DNA of 50,423 bases from Candidatus Omnitrophota bacterium (lineage in GTDB: Bacteria; Hinthialibacterota; Hinthialibacteria; Hinthialibacterales; Hinthialibacteraceae), in contig QZKN01000087.1 of NCBI GenBank assembly GCA_003598175.1, forward strand, positions 1-50,423, in the 5' to 3' direction. The position numbers and the translations under genes were made by a program. The stretch's first letter is position 1, and every line of letters begins with the position of its first letter. Below the pieces are notes generated by a model, which was given only the letters and a program-made list of their open reading frames with translations, had not been told where the DNA came from and made no database searches. Positions 32,496 through 42,338 of the stretch are shown here, in pieces.

Positions 32496-33431
32496 ATGAA
32501 AATCATTGAACTCACGATTGAAAACCTACAGCAGCCGCTTCGCATCGATAAATATATCTCCGAATCCATGGACAACATCTCCCGCAATCGAGTGCAACAG
32601 CTGATTAAAGAAGGTTTGGTCTGCATCAATTCGAAGCTTGTGAAGCGCGTGGGAGAAAAAGTCAAACCGGGCGACCGACTGATCATCCAAATTCCTCCAC
32701 CGAAACCTGATGTGGTCCTGCCGGAACCGATCGATTTGGAAATTCTGTATGAAGACGAACACATCGTCGGAATCAACAAACCGGCGGGACTCACCGTTCA
32801 CCCGACGGAGCGGATCAAAACCGGGACGTTGGTCAATGCGCTCCTTTATCATGTTAAAAACCTCTCCGGAATCGGCGGCGTATTGAGGCCGGGCATTGTT
32901 CATCGCCTGGATCGCGTCACCAGCGGCGTGTTGGTGGCGGCCAAACATGACGAAGCCCACCGCTGTTTGTGCGAACAATTCAAATCCCGCCGGATCCAAA
33001 AAACATATCTTGCCATCGTGCACGGCTCGATGGCAAAAACCACAGGAATCGTTGATTTACCCATCGGCCGGCATCCGACCGACCGCAAACGCATGGCGAT
33101 TCTGCCGGACGGAAGAAAATCCGTCACCCGCTACAAAATTCTGCGAACAGGGCTAGGCGGATCGCTTGTCGAGGTTTATCCTTTAACCGGCCGTACACAT
33201 CAAATTCGTGTACATTTGAAACATCTCGGGATTCCGATCGTGGCCGATTCGGTTTATACACTAAAAAAATATATCGGCAGAGGCGAATTGGAACGATGGT
33301 TCGAAACGTATCCCGGAATTGCCCTTCATGCCCGGCGATTGTGTTTCGAACATCCGGTTGATAAGCGGGAAATTCGGTTGGTAGCGCCTTTGCCGGAACG
33401 ATTCGGAATCATTCAGGAAATGTACCCATGA
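32496..33431 (+). CDS. rluD: RluA/RluD-family 23S rRNA pseudouridine synthase
   Basis: The product has 311 residues. An S4 RNA-binding domain (RIDKYISESMDNISRNRVQQ to VKPGDRLII) precedes the catalytic domain. GIVHRLDRVTSG holds the catalytic Asp139 (family form HRLDkdTSG, so V for D/T variation is minor). VYPLTGRTHQIRVHLKHLG and VADSVY are further signatures. It isomerises uridine to pseudouridine in large-subunit RNA helix 69 or equivalents. RluD against RluC is assigned by length and order only. The stop overlaps the start of pyrR by 4 nt (ATGA), so it opens the pyrimidine operon. Confidence 0.9.
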   Translation: MKIIELTIENLQQPLRIDKYISESMDNISRNRVQQLIKEGLVCINSKLVKRVGEKVKPGDRLIIQIPPPKPDVVLPEPIDLEILYEDEHIVGINKPAGLTVHPTERIKTGTLVNALLYHVKNLSGIGGVLRPGIVHRLDRVTSGVLVAAKHDEAHRCLCEQFKSRRIQKTYLAIVHGSMAKTTGIVDLPIGRHPTDRKRMAILPDGRKSVTRYKILRTGLGGSLVEVYPLTGRTHQIRVHLKHLGIPIVADSVYTLKKYIGRGELERWFETYPGIALHARRLCFEHPVDKREIRLVAPLPERFGIIQEMYP

Positions 33432-33973
33432 CAGAAACCGTAAATCGACGTTTGATCATGTCGGCGGAAGATATTGAGCGCACCCTGCGCCGCATGGCTT
33501 CCCAAATCTGCGAAAAATGCGCCGGCAAAAATCTGGCCCTGGTCGGCGTGCGCAGTCGCGGCGCCACCCTCGCTCAACGCCTGAAACCGTTGATTCAAGA
33601 TATGACAAGAGAAGAGATTCCCGTGGGAGTGCTGGACACCGGATTATATCGCGACGACATCGGCACGACCGCAGTCGCGCCGGAAATTCGCAGCACCGAT
33701 ATCCTGTTCGACGTGGAGGGAAAAGACATCGTTCTGATCGACGATGTCATTTACACCGGCAGAACGATTCGCGCCGCTCTCAACGCGCTGATCGATTTGG
33801 GAAGGCCGGATCGGGTCACGCTGTTGGTGCTGATCGACCGCGGCCATCGCGAACTTCCCATCCAACCGGATTTTATCGGCCAGGAAGTGAAAACCTATAC
33901 CCGGCAAAAAGTGGCCGTCTGCTTGAAGGAAGAAGACGGCATCGACGCCGTGTACATTGTCGAAAACGAATAA
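33428..33973 (+). CDS. pyrR: PyrR bifunctional pyrimidine regulator/uracil phosphoribosyltransferase
   Basis: The product has 181 residues. The PRPP loop DIVLIDDVIYTGRTIRAALN is the PyrR form, and LVGVRSRGATLAQRL and DTGLYRDDIG are typical. PyrR binds pyr mRNA in the presence of UMP and also makes UMP from uracil and PRPP. I found no convincing PyrR attenuator ahead of this operon, so the regulatory role here is unproven. Next in the operon are pyrB (54 nt gap) and pyrC. Confidence 0.95.
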   Translation: MTETVNRRLIMSAEDIERTLRRMASQICEKCAGKNLALVGVRSRGATLAQRLKPLIQDMTREEIPVGVLDTGLYRDDIGTTAVAPEIRSTDILFDVEGKDIVLIDDVIYTGRTIRAALNALIDLGRPDRVTLLVLIDRGHRELPIQPDFIGQEVKTYTRQKVAVCLKEEDGIDAVYIVENE

Positions 33974-34027
33974 TCAAAACATCGCTGCATCATATAATAC
34001 CGTTTACCATCGTGAAAGAGTAAAAGC

Positions 34028-35011
34028 ATGACTGAATGGTTGAGAAAAGACTGCCTGGGACTGAGAGGAGTTTCTCGCGAAGAAATCGAACTGGTCTTGG
34101 ATACCGCTCGATCCATGAAAGAAATTCATACGCGAACGGTAAAAAAAGTGCCCACCTTGCGCGGAAAAATCGTCGCGAATCTATTTTACGAACCCAGCAC
34201 GCGCACGCGAACCTCCTTCGAATTGGCCGCCACGCGCCTGAGCGCCGACGTCATCAATATCACCACCGCCCAAAGCAGCGTGGTGAAAGGGGAAACCGTG
34301 CCGGACACGGCGAATAATCTGCGCGTCATGGGCGCGGATGCCGTCGTCATACGCCACAATATTTCCGGAACGCCGCATTTCCTCGCCAAAAATACGTCCA
34401 TTCCCGTTCTCAACGCGGGAGACGGAACCAACGAACATCCCTCCCAGGCCCTTCTGGATATGTTCACCATCCGCGAACATAAAGGTTGCATCGAAGGATT
34501 GACGGTCGCCATCGTCGGCGACATCCTGCACGGCCGAGTCGCCCGATCGAACATGTGGGGATTATTGACTCTCGGCGCCAAAGTCCGATTCGTCGGACCG
34601 CCGACCTTGATTCCGCCGGGCGTCCAGGATCTGGGCGTGGAGGTCTACCACGATTTGGACAAAGCGATCGAAGGCGTGGACGTCATCAACCTTTTGCGCA
34701 TCCAGCGAGAACGCATGACCGGTAACTTTTTTCCCAGTTTGCAGGAATACAGCCGTATTTACGGAATGACGATGGAACGCTTGAAACGGGCAAAACCGGG
34801 TGTGTTGATTATGCATCCCGGCCCCATGAATCGTGGCATCGAAATCATGTCGGAAGTGGCGGATTCGGAATCGTCCGTCATTCTCGAACAGGTAACCAAC
34901 GGCATCGCTGTGCGCATGGCGCTGCTCTACCTTTTAATCGGGCGAGAAATAGAATCCGATAAACCTCACGAAAAGAAAGACTTGCATACGCCGACTTTAT
35001 TCGAGAACTGA
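34028..35011 (+). CDS. pyrB: Aspartate carbamoyltransferase catalytic subunit
   Basis: The product has 327 residues. FYEPSTRTRTSFELAATRL is the carbamoyl-phosphate loop, NEHPSQALLDMFTI and HPGPMNRGIEI the aspartate side. It joins carbamoyl phosphate and aspartate in pyrimidine synthesis. No regulatory pyrI follows; pyrC comes next, 64 nt on, the arrangement known from pyrR-regulated operons. Confidence 0.97.
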   Translation: MTEWLRKDCLGLRGVSREEIELVLDTARSMKEIHTRTVKKVPTLRGKIVANLFYEPSTRTRTSFELAATRLSADVINITTAQSSVVKGETVPDTANNLRVMGADAVVIRHNISGTPHFLAKNTSIPVLNAGDGTNEHPSQALLDMFTIREHKGCIEGLTVAIVGDILHGRVARSNMWGLLTLGAKVRFVGPPTLIPPGVQDLGVEVYHDLDKAIEGVDVINLLRIQRERMTGNFFPSLQEYSRIYGMTMERLKRAKPGVLIMHPGPMNRGIEIMSEVADSESSVILEQVTNGIAVRMALLYLLIGREIESDKPHEKKDLHTPTLFEN

Positions 35012-35075
35012 AGTGGTTTATTTTATGTCTAATTAATTCAATATAAATCTTGATACAAAAAACAGAATAAAAACC

Positions 35076-36368
35076 ATGAAAACGCTGATTCGACAAGCAC
35101 GGATACTTAACCCGGCAACTCAGGAAGATAAAAAAGCCGACCTCCTCATCGATGGAGAAACGATCAGCCGGATCGAATCATCCATTTCCGACTCCTCGGC
35201 AAAAACCATCGACGCCGATGGATGGTGGCTGATTCCCGGTTTGGTCGATATTCACGTCCATCTTCGCGAGCCGGGCGCGGAAAAGAAAGAAACCATCGCC
35301 ACCGGCACGCTGGCGGCGGCGGCGGGCGGCGTAACCTCGGTCGTCTGTATGGCAAATACATCGCCGCCGATTGACAATAACACCGAAATTGAATTTATCC
35401 TGGAACGAGTAAAACGAACCGGCTACGTCCGCGTTTACCCGGTCGGAACCGTGACCAAAGCGCTGGAAGGCAAGGAAATCGCCAATATCGGCAGCATGGT
35501 CGATGCCGGCGCGATCGCCATTTCCGACGACGGACGCAACGTCACGGATCCACTGGTGATGCGCCGCGCGATGGAATACTCCACCATTTTTGGCATCCCC
35601 ATCATTACCCACAATGAAGAACACATATTGACCGACGGCGGTACCCTCAACGAAGGAAAAATGTCGATGATGATGGGGCTACAGGGATGCCCGGCGGAGG
35701 CCGAAAGCATCTCCATCGCGCGAGACCTGATCCTGGCAAAAAAAACCGGCGCTCACGTCCACATCGCTCACCTCAGCGCCGCCGAATCAGTCGATCTTCT
35801 CCGTTTTTATAAACGCAAGGGGGTTCAGGCAACCGGCGAAACCGCTCCGCATTATCTCCTGTTGACCGACGACGCGGTGGACGGTTACAACACCAACGCC
35901 AAAATGAATCCTCCCCTGCGCACCAAAGAAGATCAGAACGCCTTGTATGAAGGATTGAAAGACGGAACCATCGATAGCATCGCCACGGATCATGCTCCGC
36001 ACACGATCGCGGATAAAAATCAGGAATTTCCTCTGGCGCCGTTCGGCATCATCGGCCTGGAAACCCTTCTTCCATTGCTGTTGGGACGAATCCGGGAACG
36101 AGCCGGATTGGATCTACTATCGTTGCTCGGTCTCGTCACTCACAAACCGGCGGCGGTCATGAATCTGCCGGGTGGAAAAATCGAAGTGGGAGGTCCTGCG
36201 GATATCACGTTGTGGAATCCGGATCCGACCTATTCCATCAACGCCGATCATTTCTACTCGAAAGCGCGCAATACGCCCTTTCACGGATGGGAAGTCAAAG
36301 GCCGAGTGGAAGCCACTTTCGTCGCGGGCCGCCAAGTCTTTTCTTATGGAAAAACAGAACGAATCTGA
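35076..36368 (+). CDS. pyrC: Dihydroorotase
   Basis: The product has 430 residues, the type I length. DIHVHLREPGAEKKETI supplies the metal-binding HxH, HNEEH and HIAHLSA further His ligands, and ATDHAPHT the catalytic Asp. It closes carbamoyl aspartate to dihydroorotate. The 3' end overlaps the next gene by 23 nt. Confidence 0.96.
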   Translation: MKTLIRQARILNPATQEDKKADLLIDGETISRIESSISDSSAKTIDADGWWLIPGLVDIHVHLREPGAEKKETIATGTLAAAAGGVTSVVCMANTSPPIDNNTEIEFILERVKRTGYVRVYPVGTVTKALEGKEIANIGSMVDAGAIAISDDGRNVTDPLVMRRAMEYSTIFGIPIITHNEEHILTDGGTLNEGKMSMMMGLQGCPAEAESISIARDLILAKKTGAHVHIAHLSAAESVDLLRFYKRKGVQATGETAPHYLLLTDDAVDGYNTNAKMNPPLRTKEDQNALYEGLKDGTIDSIATDHAPHTIADKNQEFPLAPFGIIGLETLLPLLLGRIRERAGLDLLSLLGLVTHKPAAVMNLPGGKIEVGGPADITLWNPDPTYSINADHFYSKARNTPFHGWEVKGRVEATFVAGRQVFSYGKTERI

Positions 36369-37470
36369 TAATTCCTCCCCATCCGACATCTCTACTCGAA
36401 AAAAGTGGCTGTTCGTCATTTTCGCAACGGCGGCGAGCGTTTTCGTCGCTTTCACACTTTGCGAACTGATTTGCCGCTTCACAAATATCGGATGTCCGAA
36501 TCGGACGCTGACCGGCCCGAAAAAACTCTATGTATCCGATCCGGACCCGAATATCGCCTTTCGCATGCGTCCACAATATGAAGATTTCGTCTACGGCGCC
36601 CCTGTCAAAATCAACGAAAAAGGCCTTCGCGATCAAACCACGCCATTCGAAAAACCTCCCGGTGTGAAAAGAATCCTCATTCTCGGCGATTCGGTGGCTT
36701 TCGGTTACGGCGTTCCGGTCGAAGACACGTTTTCGGATCAATGGGAGAAAAAATTAAATGAAGCAGAAAGCAATTCTCGCTGGGAAATCATCAACGGCGG
36801 CGTCCCGGCTTATACGACCGTGCAGGAAGTGCGATGGTTTGAAACGGAAGGATTTTCCTATCATCCGGACGCCATCATCGTCACGTATGTCATGAATGAT
36901 CCAGAGCCGGTTCATCGATTGGGCGAAAACGGCAATTTCGTATTGCAGGATATCGATCAATTTTATCAGGAATTGGCGAACCTGTTCCCGCCCACAATCC
37001 TTCCCTTAACCGACATTTCCTACTTTATGCGCTTTCTGAACCGTCTCCTTCTCATTCCCCATCCCCATTGGAAAATTCTTCACGAAAAATTGGTTCTTTA
37101 TTTCTGTGAAGAAATTTTTACAACCCCGGCTTGGGAGGATTGCAAAGAATCGTTACGCCGTCTTTGCCAATACAGTATCAAACACGATATTTTTCTCCTC
37201 GTCGCCGTTTATCCGATGATGTATCGCTTGCATTCGCCGGATGAACACCCGTTTTCACCCCATTATCTTCATGTGCAACAATTTCTGAAGCAGGAAGGAA
37301 TTCCATGTATCGTTCCTTTGCATCCCTTCATCGGCCAATCGGTTGACGCCATGCGCGCTTACGTCGATGATCCTCATCCAAGCCGGAAAAGCCATCGAAT
37401 TTTCGCCCAAAACCTCCATGGCGCTCTCAAAAATCATTGGATTCAATACGATTCATCCCTATCGTGGTGA
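36346..37470 (+). CDS. Membrane-anchored SGNH/GDSL hydrolase
   Basis: The product has 374 residues from ATG 36346. The frame is open upstream into pyrC, but that part is a shadow of pyrC. One membrane helix (residues 21-43) is followed by the hydrolase domain. ILILGDSVAFGYGV (Ser116) is the GDSL block I, INGGVPAYTTVQE the GxND-like block, and DPHPSRKSH near the end the Asp-x-x-His pair. It probably acts on an ester or acetyl group on the outer side of the membrane. It overlaps pyrC and may be translationally coupled. Confidence 0.85.
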   Translation: MEKQNESDNSSPSDISTRKKWLFVIFATAASVFVAFTLCELICRFTNIGCPNRTLTGPKKLYVSDPDPNIAFRMRPQYEDFVYGAPVKINEKGLRDQTTPFEKPPGVKRILILGDSVAFGYGVPVEDTFSDQWEKKLNEAESNSRWEIINGGVPAYTTVQEVRWFETEGFSYHPDAIIVTYVMNDPEPVHRLGENGNFVLQDIDQFYQELANLFPPTILPLTDISYFMRFLNRLLLIPHPHWKILHEKLVLYFCEEIFTTPAWEDCKESLRRLCQYSIKHDIFLLVAVYPMMYRLHSPDEHPFSPHYLHVQQFLKQEGIPCIVPLHPFIGQSVDAMRAYVDDPHPSRKSHRIFAQNLHGALKNHWIQYDSSLSW

Positions 37471-37668
37471 AAATCACAAAAAATCGTCCAAAAAAATGGT
37501 GAAATCCGTTACTTTCAATGTACAAAGACAAAGCTCTATGTTATGATCTATAAACAACTTACTCCATTTTTGCGTTATAATGTTTGTTGGATACAACCAT
37601 TCGGGCATGAATGTTTATTGCAGACAGGAAACTTCTTCCATCATTAATCGATGGCTTCAATAATATTT

Positions 37669-37700
37669 AATTTAATCGATTGATTTGTGTCGATTAAATT
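37669..37700 (+). promoter_or_regulatory. Inverted repeat upstream of the HU gene
   Basis: AATTTAATCGA (37669-37679) and TCGATTAAATT (37690-37700) are perfect 11-bp arms with a 10-nt loop, ending 30 nt before the HU start. An operator or a leader hairpin is possible. Confidence 0.5.
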
Positions 37701-37730
37701 AACGCTCTGAAGTATAAAAGAGGATTCATT

Positions 37731-38027
37731 ATGACCAGTACCAAGAGAGATATTGTCAAAGAAGTTGCCGCCCGAACGGGATTCGATATCTCCACGATAC
37801 AAGAAATCGTCGATACCATGTTTGAAACCATGTCGCATGGTCTTGCGCAAGATCGCAATATTGAAATTCGCAATTTCGGAATCTTTAAAGTGAAGGAAAC
37901 AGAAAGCCGAACCGCGAGGAATCCGAAAACGGGCGAAACCATCACGGTTCCCGCCAAAAGACATATCCACTTCAAACCGGGTCAGGAAATGAAGAACAAA
38001 ATCAACAAGAAAACCAAACTAAAATAA
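37731..38027 (+). CDS. HU/IHF-family DNA-binding protein
   Basis: The product has 98 residues. KRDIVKEVAARTGFDISTIQ opens the family. IEIRNFGIFKVKETESRTAR, NPKTGETITVPAKRHIHFKP is the beta-arm region (HU form RNPkTGe...p....p.FkpG). A Lys-rich tail closes it. It bends DNA in the nucleoid. The ribosome site is AAGAGGA. Confidence 0.95.
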   Translation: MTSTKRDIVKEVAARTGFDISTIQEIVDTMFETMSHGLAQDRNIEIRNFGIFKVKETESRTARNPKTGETITVPAKRHIHFKPGQEMKNKINKKTKLK

Positions 38028-38111
38028 TTCTCGCTCATCTCCATTATCCCATTAAAAATCAGTGTATTATAATATTTCTCTCCTTCCCATTTTCCCTTCC
38101 ACAAATGTAAC

Positions 38112-38128
38112 GCCGACATCCTGTCGGC
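38112..38128. repeat. Dispersed hairpin GCCGACA-TCC-TGTCGGC
   Basis: Perfect 7-bp arms sit between the HU gene and the convergent minus-strand gene, where a shared 3' stem-loop would lie. Confidence 0.8.
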
Positions 38129-38155
38129 ACAACGATGCAACAAACCGTCCCCTTT

Positions 38156-39778
38156 CTATTTCATGCCGTTTTCATCGGAAGTCGAATCAGTTTTAACCGA
38201 TTCGTGCAACAATACTCCCAGCGCGGGTACCGTAACGATGCTATCCAAAATAAAATTGAAAAAGTCCCACTTCTGTTTTTTGGCATGTTCGCTGAAACTT
38301 TGAAAATCGACGTCACGATACCCACTGCATGGTATCCGAATGAACGATCGATTCGGTCCGGAATCAAGATACGCGTATTCCTGCACGGTAAAGTCCGCGA
38401 TCGCCATATCGATGATCCATCCGATCGTCTCTGCCGTGTTGCCGTCGATATTCCGTTCCAACAGGCTGATCTTCTTTTGCTCATTGATTATTTGAGAAAT
38501 ACAATCCTTTTCCGCAATTTGATTTTCCCCCTCGTTTTCCTCTTCGGATGAATCATCCGGCTTTTCGATTTCGATTTTGCCGGTTCGAGCCCGTTCAATG
38601 TCGCTTGCCGTGATGAGCAGCAAAGCCGGAGGACGAATCATTTTTTTCTTGGAGGCGTTCAAGGTTTGCAGCAGAAGTTCATAATGAGCAATATACTGCT
38701 GGGATGCATAGGCGCGCGCATAGGCATTATCGCCATAAAAAATCACACGGTCCGGAAATAATTTGGTCAAAGCCGTAAAGGAAGGATAATTGGGATTGAT
38801 TGCGTTGATAATGATCTCCTTGAAGCGCGAAGAAATGTTTTTCAACGTCAAAAGTTCCCGGATGCGTCCATGATCCAAATAATGAAAAGGGATGCCGTTG
38901 GTGAATTGCCAATAATAAAAAATCGATTCCAGCCGTTCGATTTTTGGAAACGGAATTCGGATTTCTTTGCGGTAAATCTCTTCTTCCAATAAAGATAAAA
39001 ATTGCTGCGATTGCCTTAAATCGTCCTCCATTTCTTTAATGACGCCCGAGGTGATGTTTTTTTGCAAAAAAAGTAGTAGAGTTTTGTCATCGGTGGATTT
39101 GGCGTGGAGCAGAGGGAGTTTTTTCACTTCTTCCTTGCACGCGGCCACCCAATGCTTCCATCCATCAAATCCTTGCAGCGTAAATAAGGTTTCCTCGTTT
39201 TCCTTGATCTCGTACCCTTTGGCGTTGTGAGCCAGAATCTGGCTGCCGACGGTGTTCAACATTCTTCGAAACTGAACCATCCCCAGTTTCCGCCGCGCGT
39301 TTCCATCACTATTCCGTACGCCCAATCCTTTCAGGATTTGCATTGCATCCTTATCGGAAATCGCGAGAAGTCCCGTGATGATGCTTTTCACCTGCTTCGT
39401 CGCGCAATTGCTCAGGTTTCCCTTTCGCGTCACGATTTTGTCGATATGCGCGAGTATTTCCTCATCCTTGACCGGTTTCCCTGTCGCATAGAGGTCGCAG
39501 GTATTTTTAAAAAAAAGAAGATCGTCCGGGGAAAGCCATATCTTTGCCTTTTCGAACGCCAGGCGAACGATTCGTTCTCCCCACACCCGTTCGTCGAATG
39601 CTTTGCGCCAGCCCCATTTATAATACGGCGTGGCATTGCTTTTCGTTCGGCTCCGAGAAAGTCCCAAATCTTCCAACAACTGGTTTTGTTGGTGGAGACT
39701 TTTGCCACTAAACAAAAAAACGCCGCCCCCGGCGACAAACAGACATATTATCCCTGCGATGATAACCAGCCACATCAT
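38156..39778 (-). CDS. Membrane-anchored protein of unknown function
   Basis: The product has 540 residues. One N-terminal helix (LVIIAGIICLFVAGGGVFLF, residues 4-23) anchors it, and the bulk is soluble, alpha-rich and charged (EEEIYRKEIRIPFPKIERLE, DDSSEEENEGENQIAEK). A segment near the middle (RVIFYGDNAYARAYASQQYI) could be a small Rossmann-like strand. I do not recognise a family and find no catalytic motif. It has no obvious operon partner. Confidence 0.7.
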   Translation of the reverse strand: MMWLVIIAGIICLFVAGGGVFLFSGKSLHQQNQLLEDLGLSRSRTKSNATPYYKWGWRKAFDERVWGERIVRLAFEKAKIWLSPDDLLFFKNTCDLYATGKPVKDEEILAHIDKIVTRKGNLSNCATKQVKSIITGLLAISDKDAMQILKGLGVRNSDGNARRKLGMVQFRRMLNTVGSQILAHNAKGYEIKENEETLFTLQGFDGWKHWVAACKEEVKKLPLLHAKSTDDKTLLLFLQKNITSGVIKEMEDDLRQSQQFLSLLEEEIYRKEIRIPFPKIERLESIFYYWQFTNGIPFHYLDHGRIRELLTLKNISSRFKEIIINAINPNYPSFTALTKLFPDRVIFYGDNAYARAYASQQYIAHYELLLQTLNASKKKMIRPPALLLITASDIERARTGKIEIEKPDDSSEEENEGENQIAEKDCISQIINEQKKISLLERNIDGNTAETIGWIIDMAIADFTVQEYAYLDSGPNRSFIRIPCSGYRDVDFQSFSEHAKKQKWDFFNFILDSIVTVPALGVLLHESVKTDSTSDENGMK

Positions 39779-40027
39779 CCCATCCTATATGAAATTCGGA
39801 TGAAATCGCGTTTCGACCCAAATCGTTTTCATATTCTTGTCATTCTGATTTACCATTATAACTGTTCCCGGCAACAAGTTATATGCGCCTAAGAAATTGG
39901 TCGATATTCACACATTTCTAACAAATCCACTATTCATAAACTATCTCATCATCGATTCATTGATCAATTATTGCAAAAAAAATTCAATTCCCGTATAATC
40001 AAGATAAAACCTATGGAGATGGAACAA

Positions 40028-40618
40028 ATGAATAAACAGGCATTCACGTTGATCGAGCTCCTTATCGTCGTCGCCATCATCGGCGTCCTGGCCGCGATAG
40101 CGGTTCCGAATTTCCTCAATGCGCAGATTCGCGCCAAAGTCGCGCGAGTCGTGTCGGAAGAAAAATCGGTTCGCGACGCCTATACGCAATATTTCATGGA
40201 TCGAAATGCCTGGCCGCCCCATCTCGATGGCGATGATGCTCAACATCGCTATGTAACCACGCCGATTGCCTATCTGACCACGTCTATTTTTTGTCCTTTT
40301 TTGAATTCTCACGCGGGGCGGGAGCTCACGCAATGGCAATATTTCAAAGGGCAATATCACACCGAACCCGGTTATTTCTGGCATGACAATCAATGGCCGG
40401 GTCTGGCCCGTAATGATCCCGGTTTTTGGGCGCAACAACGCAATATGGCCTATTTCATCATCAGCATCGGACCCGACATCGATTACGATGCGCCGGAAGG
40501 GTGTGCGACTTGTGTCGCGGGTCTATACAATCCCAGCAATGGCGTCGGCAGCAGCGGCGACATCCTGCTGCCGATCAACGGCGGTTTCAAAAATCAATTA
40601 CCCTATACCTCTCGATAA
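40028..40618 (+). CDS. Pseudopilin, second copy
   Basis: The product has 196 residues from ATG 40028, behind GGAGATGG; upstream in-frame codons do not lead to a better start. MNKQAFTLIELLIVVAIIG is the prepilin signal and NFLNAQIRAKVARVVSEEK the helix. The C-terminus has FIISIGPDIDYDAP and GVGSSGDILLPINGG, echoing GPD...SxGDIYRF in the other two. Cysteines in CATC could form a disulfide. An orphan outside any secretion operon. Confidence 0.88.
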   Translation: MNKQAFTLIELLIVVAIIGVLAAIAVPNFLNAQIRAKVARVVSEEKSVRDAYTQYFMDRNAWPPHLDGDDAQHRYVTTPIAYLTTSIFCPFLNSHAGRELTQWQYFKGQYHTEPGYFWHDNQWPGLARNDPGFWAQQRNMAYFIISIGPDIDYDAPEGCATCVAGLYNPSNGVGSSGDILLPINGGFKNQLPYTSR

Positions 40619-40922
40619 CCGGTCCCGCCATGCATTGAAATTGATCGTATCCTTTTACGCCTTTCTGATACGCCTTCACCGGAATACAATAAGTCTCCCC
40701 TGTTTCCGTTTTAAAAAGGAGAATCGCATGACATCCGGAAGAATCCGAACGAGGTGAGATAATCCGAAACAGGTAAAATGAGCATCTCCATCGGTGGATC
40801 GGAAATTCAACCGTTCCCTATTTACACATGGAAAAATGTACTGCGTAACTCGAAGTGAGTTCGCACGTATTCCCGTACAAGAAATACTACCCATTCGCAA
40901 TCCCATGAGGAGGCATTTCGAA
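40619..40922. other. Gap without a supported gene
   Basis: This 304-nt stretch between the pseudopilin and the lipoprotein holds only short frames. AAAAAGGAG precedes an ATG at ~40728, but the frame ends after 9 codons. No hairpin or promoter stands out. Confidence 0.5.
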
Positions 40923-41459
40923 ATGAAATCATCGACGAACTCCTTCCGTTTAATTCTTGTATTGCTGGTCGCCGTTTCCTCTTGCGGTTGCCTGCGAAAT
41001 CGCGAGCAATCCATCGACGTCGAAGTTGAGCAATCAAAAAATGAACCATCGACGGAGTTCTCTGAAAGTTTTATCGTCTCTTCGGCAGAAGATTTATCGC
41101 ACGCGCTGGAGGCGCACTGCCACGAAATCATCATTACGGGAGAACTTGCGGCCGGCATGATGGATGAATTGGAAGAGATCATGAAAAAACATGGCTACGA
41201 TCTCGACGATCTGGTCGAGGATTCCGCCATCATGCTGACCGGCACGGCGCTGGAATTGTTGATATCCTACTTCGTCGGCGGAAGCGTCACCGGATTCCCC
41301 CTCGTGGGCGCGCTCGTGGGCGGCGGCATCGTTTTGCTGAAATACTCGGGAATCTTCGACAGCGAATTGGAAGACATTCTGGATAAATATAAAGTTAATA
41401 AATACGTACGAGACGAGGATCGAAACCGTTGCGAAATTATTTTGCATCGAATCGAATAA
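40923..41459 (+). CDS. Putative lipoprotein with glycine-rich membrane segment
   Basis: The product has 178 residues from ATG 40923, which follows GAGGAGG. The signal LILVLLVAVSSC carries a lipobox (V-S-S-C). An acidic domain is followed by YFVGGSVTGFPLVGALVGGG and IVLLKYSG, a glycine-rich hydrophobic stretch like those of membrane-inserting proteins. A charged tail (DSELEDILDKYKVNKYVR) follows. No family recognised. It precedes the amidohydrolase gene by 45 nt and may share its transcript. Confidence 0.7.
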   Translation: MKSSTNSFRLILVLLVAVSSCGCLRNREQSIDVEVEQSKNEPSTEFSESFIVSSAEDLSHALEAHCHEIIITGELAAGMMDELEEIMKKHGYDLDDLVEDSAIMLTGTALELLISYFVGGSVTGFPLVGALVGGGIVLLKYSGIFDSELEDILDKYKVNKYVRDEDRNRCEIILHRIE

Positions 41460-41504
41460 TCGCCATTCTCTCGCTATCGCCGGCAATCCACAGAGGAAGC
41501 ATCC

Positions 41505-42338
41505 ATGAAAATCGACGCGCATCAGCACTTCTGGCAATACAATCCGGACGAATATGGATGGATTGACGAAAGCATATCCGTTCTCAAAAAGGACCATCTG
41601 CCTGACGACCTCGCTATCTTACTGCAAGCGGCGGGAATCGACGGGACCATCGCCGTTCAGGCGCGACAATCGCACGAGGAAACACGATGGCTGCTGCGCC
41701 TGGCGAAAGAGTATCCTTTTATCCGCGGCGTGGTGGGTTGGGTGGATCTCTGTAGCCCGATAGTCATCGATCAGCTCGAGGAATTTTCTCATGATCCCAA
41801 ATTTCTCGGCGTTCGCCACATGCTGCAGGATGAACCGGAGGACACGTTCATGTTGCGGCCGTGTTTTTTGTACGGCATCGAAATGTTGCAGTATTTTGAT
41901 TTGACCTATGATTTCGTAATCTTTCCCAAACATCTTCCCGTCGCGGCCAATCTGGCGGCGTTATTTCCCGAGCAACCGTTCGTGCTCGATCACATCGCCA
42001 AACCGTTCATTAAAGATCAAAAAATCACGCCGTGGGATATCCACATACAGAAATTAGCCGCTTGCAAAAATGTCTACTGTAAAATTTCCGGCATAGTGAC
42101 CGAAGCGGATCGACAACATTGGACTATGGAAGATTTTATCCCTTATCTGGATGTTGTTTTTGACAGTTTCGGGACCGAACGCATCATGATCGGATCGGAT
42201 TGGCCGGTTTGTACCGTCGCGGCGTCTTATTTCGACGTCATGCAGATTCCATTGAATTATATCAAACAATTTTCAGAGAAAGAACAGCGGGACATTTGCT
42301 GCGAAAACGCAAGGCGTTTTTACCGATTTGAAAAATAA
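41505..42338 (+). CDS. Amidohydrolase family 2 (fuconolactonase/rhamnonolactonase-like)
   Basis: The product has 277 residues. MKIDAHQHFWQYNPDEYGWI supplies the HxH ligands and is the standard opening of L-fuconolactone/L-rhamnonolactone hydrolases. GVRHMLQDEP, VLDHIAKP and IMIGSDWPVCTVAA (metal or catalytic Asp) complete the family pattern. It hydrolyses a sugar lactone or related compound in the cytoplasm. A zinc alcohol dehydrogenase lies ~500 nt downstream; such pairs occur in non-phosphorylating sugar acid routes, but the substrate is not proven. Confidence 0.88.
   Translation: MKIDAHQHFWQYNPDEYGWIDESISVLKKDHLPDDLAILLQAAGIDGTIAVQARQSHEETRWLLRLAKEYPFIRGVVGWVDLCSPIVIDQLEEFSHDPKFLGVRHMLQDEPEDTFMLRPCFLYGIEMLQYFDLTYDFVIFPKHLPVAANLAALFPEQPFVLDHIAKPFIKDQKITPWDIHIQKLAACKNVYCKISGIVTEADRQHWTMEDFIPYLDVVFDSFGTERIMIGSDWPVCTVAASYFDVMQIPLNYIKQFSEKEQRDICCENARRFYRFEK

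Noticed and set aside
33517..34023. Arg/His-rich frame overlapping pyrR
   Set aside because: Shadow of pyrR in another frame.
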